Assembly (NCBI GenBank): GCA_023428805.1 | Contig: JAEYWW010000387.1 | Coordinates: 1 to 6,698, forward strand | Length of the DNA: 6,698 nucleotides | Reading direction: 5' to 3' | Source: Armatimonadota bacterium | Lineage (GTDB): Bacteria; Armatimonadota; Fimbriimonadia; Fimbriimonadales; Fimbriimonadaceae | Part shown: piece after piece, positions 5,780 through 6,698 of the stretch | How the letters are laid out: each line of letters begins with the position of its first letter | Position numbering within the stretch: position 1 is the stretch's first letter | Program-made: the position numbers and the translations under genes | The notes under the pieces: model-generated | The model's input: the letters and a program-made list of their open reading frames with translations, nothing else | What the model was told of the DNA's origin: nothing | The model's database searches: none

Positions 5780-6685
5780 AAGAAGACGCTTCAGATTTGC
5801 GCAGCACTTGCAGGATTCGCCGCCATGGCAACCATGGTGAGCGCGCAGGCTCAGCCTGGATCGGCCCCAGCCCAGAACGACCCCCGGCTGGCCCCCCAGG
5901 CACGAAAGGGCTCGGCGGAAACGAGCCTGATTGGAATTTCACTTTATGACACCGGACTGAAGGTCATCACCAAGTACGGTTCTCCTGACAGCATTGAGCC
6001 GATCTCAGTTGCCACCGAAAGCGCCGACAATGGCGGCGGCGGTGGACGAGGCGGCCCGTCCGGTGGAAGCGGCGGCAGTTCTGGCGGAGGTGGAACAACT
6101 CCTCAAGCCGGAAACCAGCCTCAGTACAACCCGGGCGGATCGCTCCCTCTGATGATCGCCATTGATGAAGACGACATCATGCCGGGCTTCGCGGGTGATC
6201 CGTTCAACCTCCGACAGAACTCGGCGACTGCTTCGCCGCAGGTTGCCCCGGATGCCGGAGGCGGCGGACGAGGCGGCGGACGCGGTGATTCGGGTGGTGG
6301 ACGCAGTGCCAGCCCCGGCGGCGGCGGCAGTCGCGGCGGCGGAGGCGGCGGTGGAGCCACCGAGCGCGTCTCGGTCACCCGATGGGTCTACAACAAGGGC
6401 TCCAGCCGCTATGCGTTCATCCTCGACAAGTTCAATCGTGTCATCCAGGTCGAAGCGGTCGGAATGAATAACAAGGCAGTCAAGACGAAGCGCGGCGTGA
6501 TGTTCGGCTGCCCGTTCAGCCAGCTCATCAAGCTCTACGGCGCCCCGGACGGATACGAAATTTCGGGAGACAACCTGGTGGTTCGCTACCTCGTGCTTGA
6601 CCGTGTGGCATTCAAACTCCAGCGGCTCAAAGCGAACGACAAGCAGAAGGTCACGGGCATCGTGGTCGCTGCTGGCAAGACCTAA
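5777..6685 (+). CDS. Secreted protein with duplicated small domain and Gly-rich insertions (unknown function)
   Basis: Predicted 302-residue protein that I cannot assign to a named family. Signal peptide: MKK, hydrophobic core about 5-20, likely cleavage after VSA (23) or AQA (26). Two copies of one small module are visible. The first begins with LIGISLYDTGLKVITKYGSPDS (51-72) and resumes at VTRWVYNKGSSRYAFILDKF..VIQVEAVG (200-229). The second is continuous, VMFGCPFSQLIKLYGAPDGYE (241-261) then LVVRYLVLDRVAFKL...KVTGIVVAAG (267-300). Each has a G-x-x-hydrophobic helix ending in YG(S/A)PD and two or more strands after it. The first copy is split by about 120 residues that contain two Gly-rich tracts (86-106 and 161-193) flanking a middle part with an acidic patch (IDEDD, 129-133). 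The G...YG.P pattern loosely recalls SmpA/BamE-like folds, but this is weak. It probably acts outside the cytoplasm, perhaps as a structural or binding protein. Divergent from trxA across 155 bp. Confidence 0.85.
   Translation: MKKTLQICAALAGFAAMATMVSAQAQPGSAPAQNDPRLAPQARKGSAETSLIGISLYDTGLKVITKYGSPDSIEPISVATESADNGGGGGRGGPSGGSGGSSGGGGTTPQAGNQPQYNPGGSLPLMIAIDEDDIMPGFAGDPFNLRQNSATASPQVAPDAGGGGRGGGRGDSGGGRSASPGGGGSRGGGGGGGATERVSVTRWVYNKGSSRYAFILDKFNRVIQVEAVGMNNKAVKTKRGVMFGCPFSQLIKLYGAPDGYEISGDNLVVRYLVLDRVAFKLQRLKANDKQKVTGIVVAAGKT
6032..6094 (+). repeat. First Gly-rich low-complexity tract
   Basis: Encodes residues 86-106 of the secreted protein, made of short Gly runs broken by Ser, Arg and Pro (GGGGGRGGPSGGSGG and similar). 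The DNA is a degenerate GGN/GGC triplet array, prone to slippage. It sits at the left border of the insertion that splits the first domain copy. Confidence 0.85.
6257..6355 (+). repeat. Second Gly-rich low-complexity tract with Arg spacing
   Basis: Encodes residues 161-193, Gly runs punctuated by Arg and Ser (GGGGRGGGRGDSGGGRS, then SRGGGGGGG). The GGC/GGA triplets give a very G-rich plus strand. The RGG-like pattern resembles flexible linkers or nucleic-acid or polyanion binding tails, but in a secreted protein a flexible spacer is the simpler reading. It forms the right border of the insertion. Confidence 0.85.
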
Positions 6686-6698
6686 GATAACATGGAGT

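Noticed and set aside
5622..5942. In-frame upstream extension of thioredoxin to 214 residues
   Set aside because: It is antisense to the signal-peptide region of the divergent gene, has no domain features and would break the canonical 107-residue thioredoxin length.
6121..6467. Proline-rich minus-strand frame (6121-6378) and Arg/Ala-rich plus-strand frame (6162-6467)
   Set aside because: Both are frame-shifted readings of the Gly-rich triplet tracts of the secreted protein.
6692..6698. ATGGAGT at the right edge as the start of another plus-strand gene
   Set aside because: Only seven bases are visible and there is no clear ribosome site before it.

Overview
The window reads as a compact stretch of chromosome from a diderm, environmental bacterium with a fairly GC-rich genome. 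It holds an RND metal-efflux system that must span two membranes, a lipid II flippase for peptidoglycan synthesis and secreted proteins with Sec-type signal peptides. The divergent MurJ, the use of GAGG-N8-TTG starts and the lineage-specific look of the last protein do not suggest a common proteobacterium. A phylum such as Armatimonadota (Fimbriimonas-like) or another deep-branching diderm is my guess from protein flavour only, with low confidence.

Five of the six genes lie on the minus strand. Reading in transcription order from position 5621 down to 1, these are: thioredoxin (5298-5621); a perfect 10-bp-stem terminator (5249-5284); murJ (3625-5247); a 42-bp gap with a 16-bp inverted repeat and a weak possible promoter; a small secreted Cys-rich protein (3181-3582); the membrane-fusion protein of an RND metal pump (1463-3124); and the RND permease itself (3-1466), which starts in a 4-bp ATGA overlap and runs off the left edge. 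The sixth gene (5777-6685) is divergent on the plus strand. It encodes a secreted protein with a duplicated small domain, the first copy of which is split by two Gly-rich tracts.

The last three minus-strand genes look like one metal-resistance operon. The permease carries the Asp-Asp-Glu triad of the divalent-cation (CzcA-like) class in TM4, the fusion protein has a very long coiled-coil hairpin and ends in a Cys-Cys motif, and the leading small protein has nine cysteines. No outer-membrane factor (CzcC/TolC-like) is present in the window; it may lie past the left edge or elsewhere. Thioredoxin and murJ are housekeeping genes next to this operon and need not share its job.

The most interesting points are the unfamiliar Cys-rich gene heading the efflux operon, hidden under a spurious 5' extension of the fusion-protein frame; the inverted repeat just before it; the duplicated and interrupted domain in the divergent secreted protein; and a MurJ that keeps the N-terminal arginines but seems to lack two other arginines essential in E. 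coli. No CRISPR, tRNA, rRNA, transposon or phage gene is visible.
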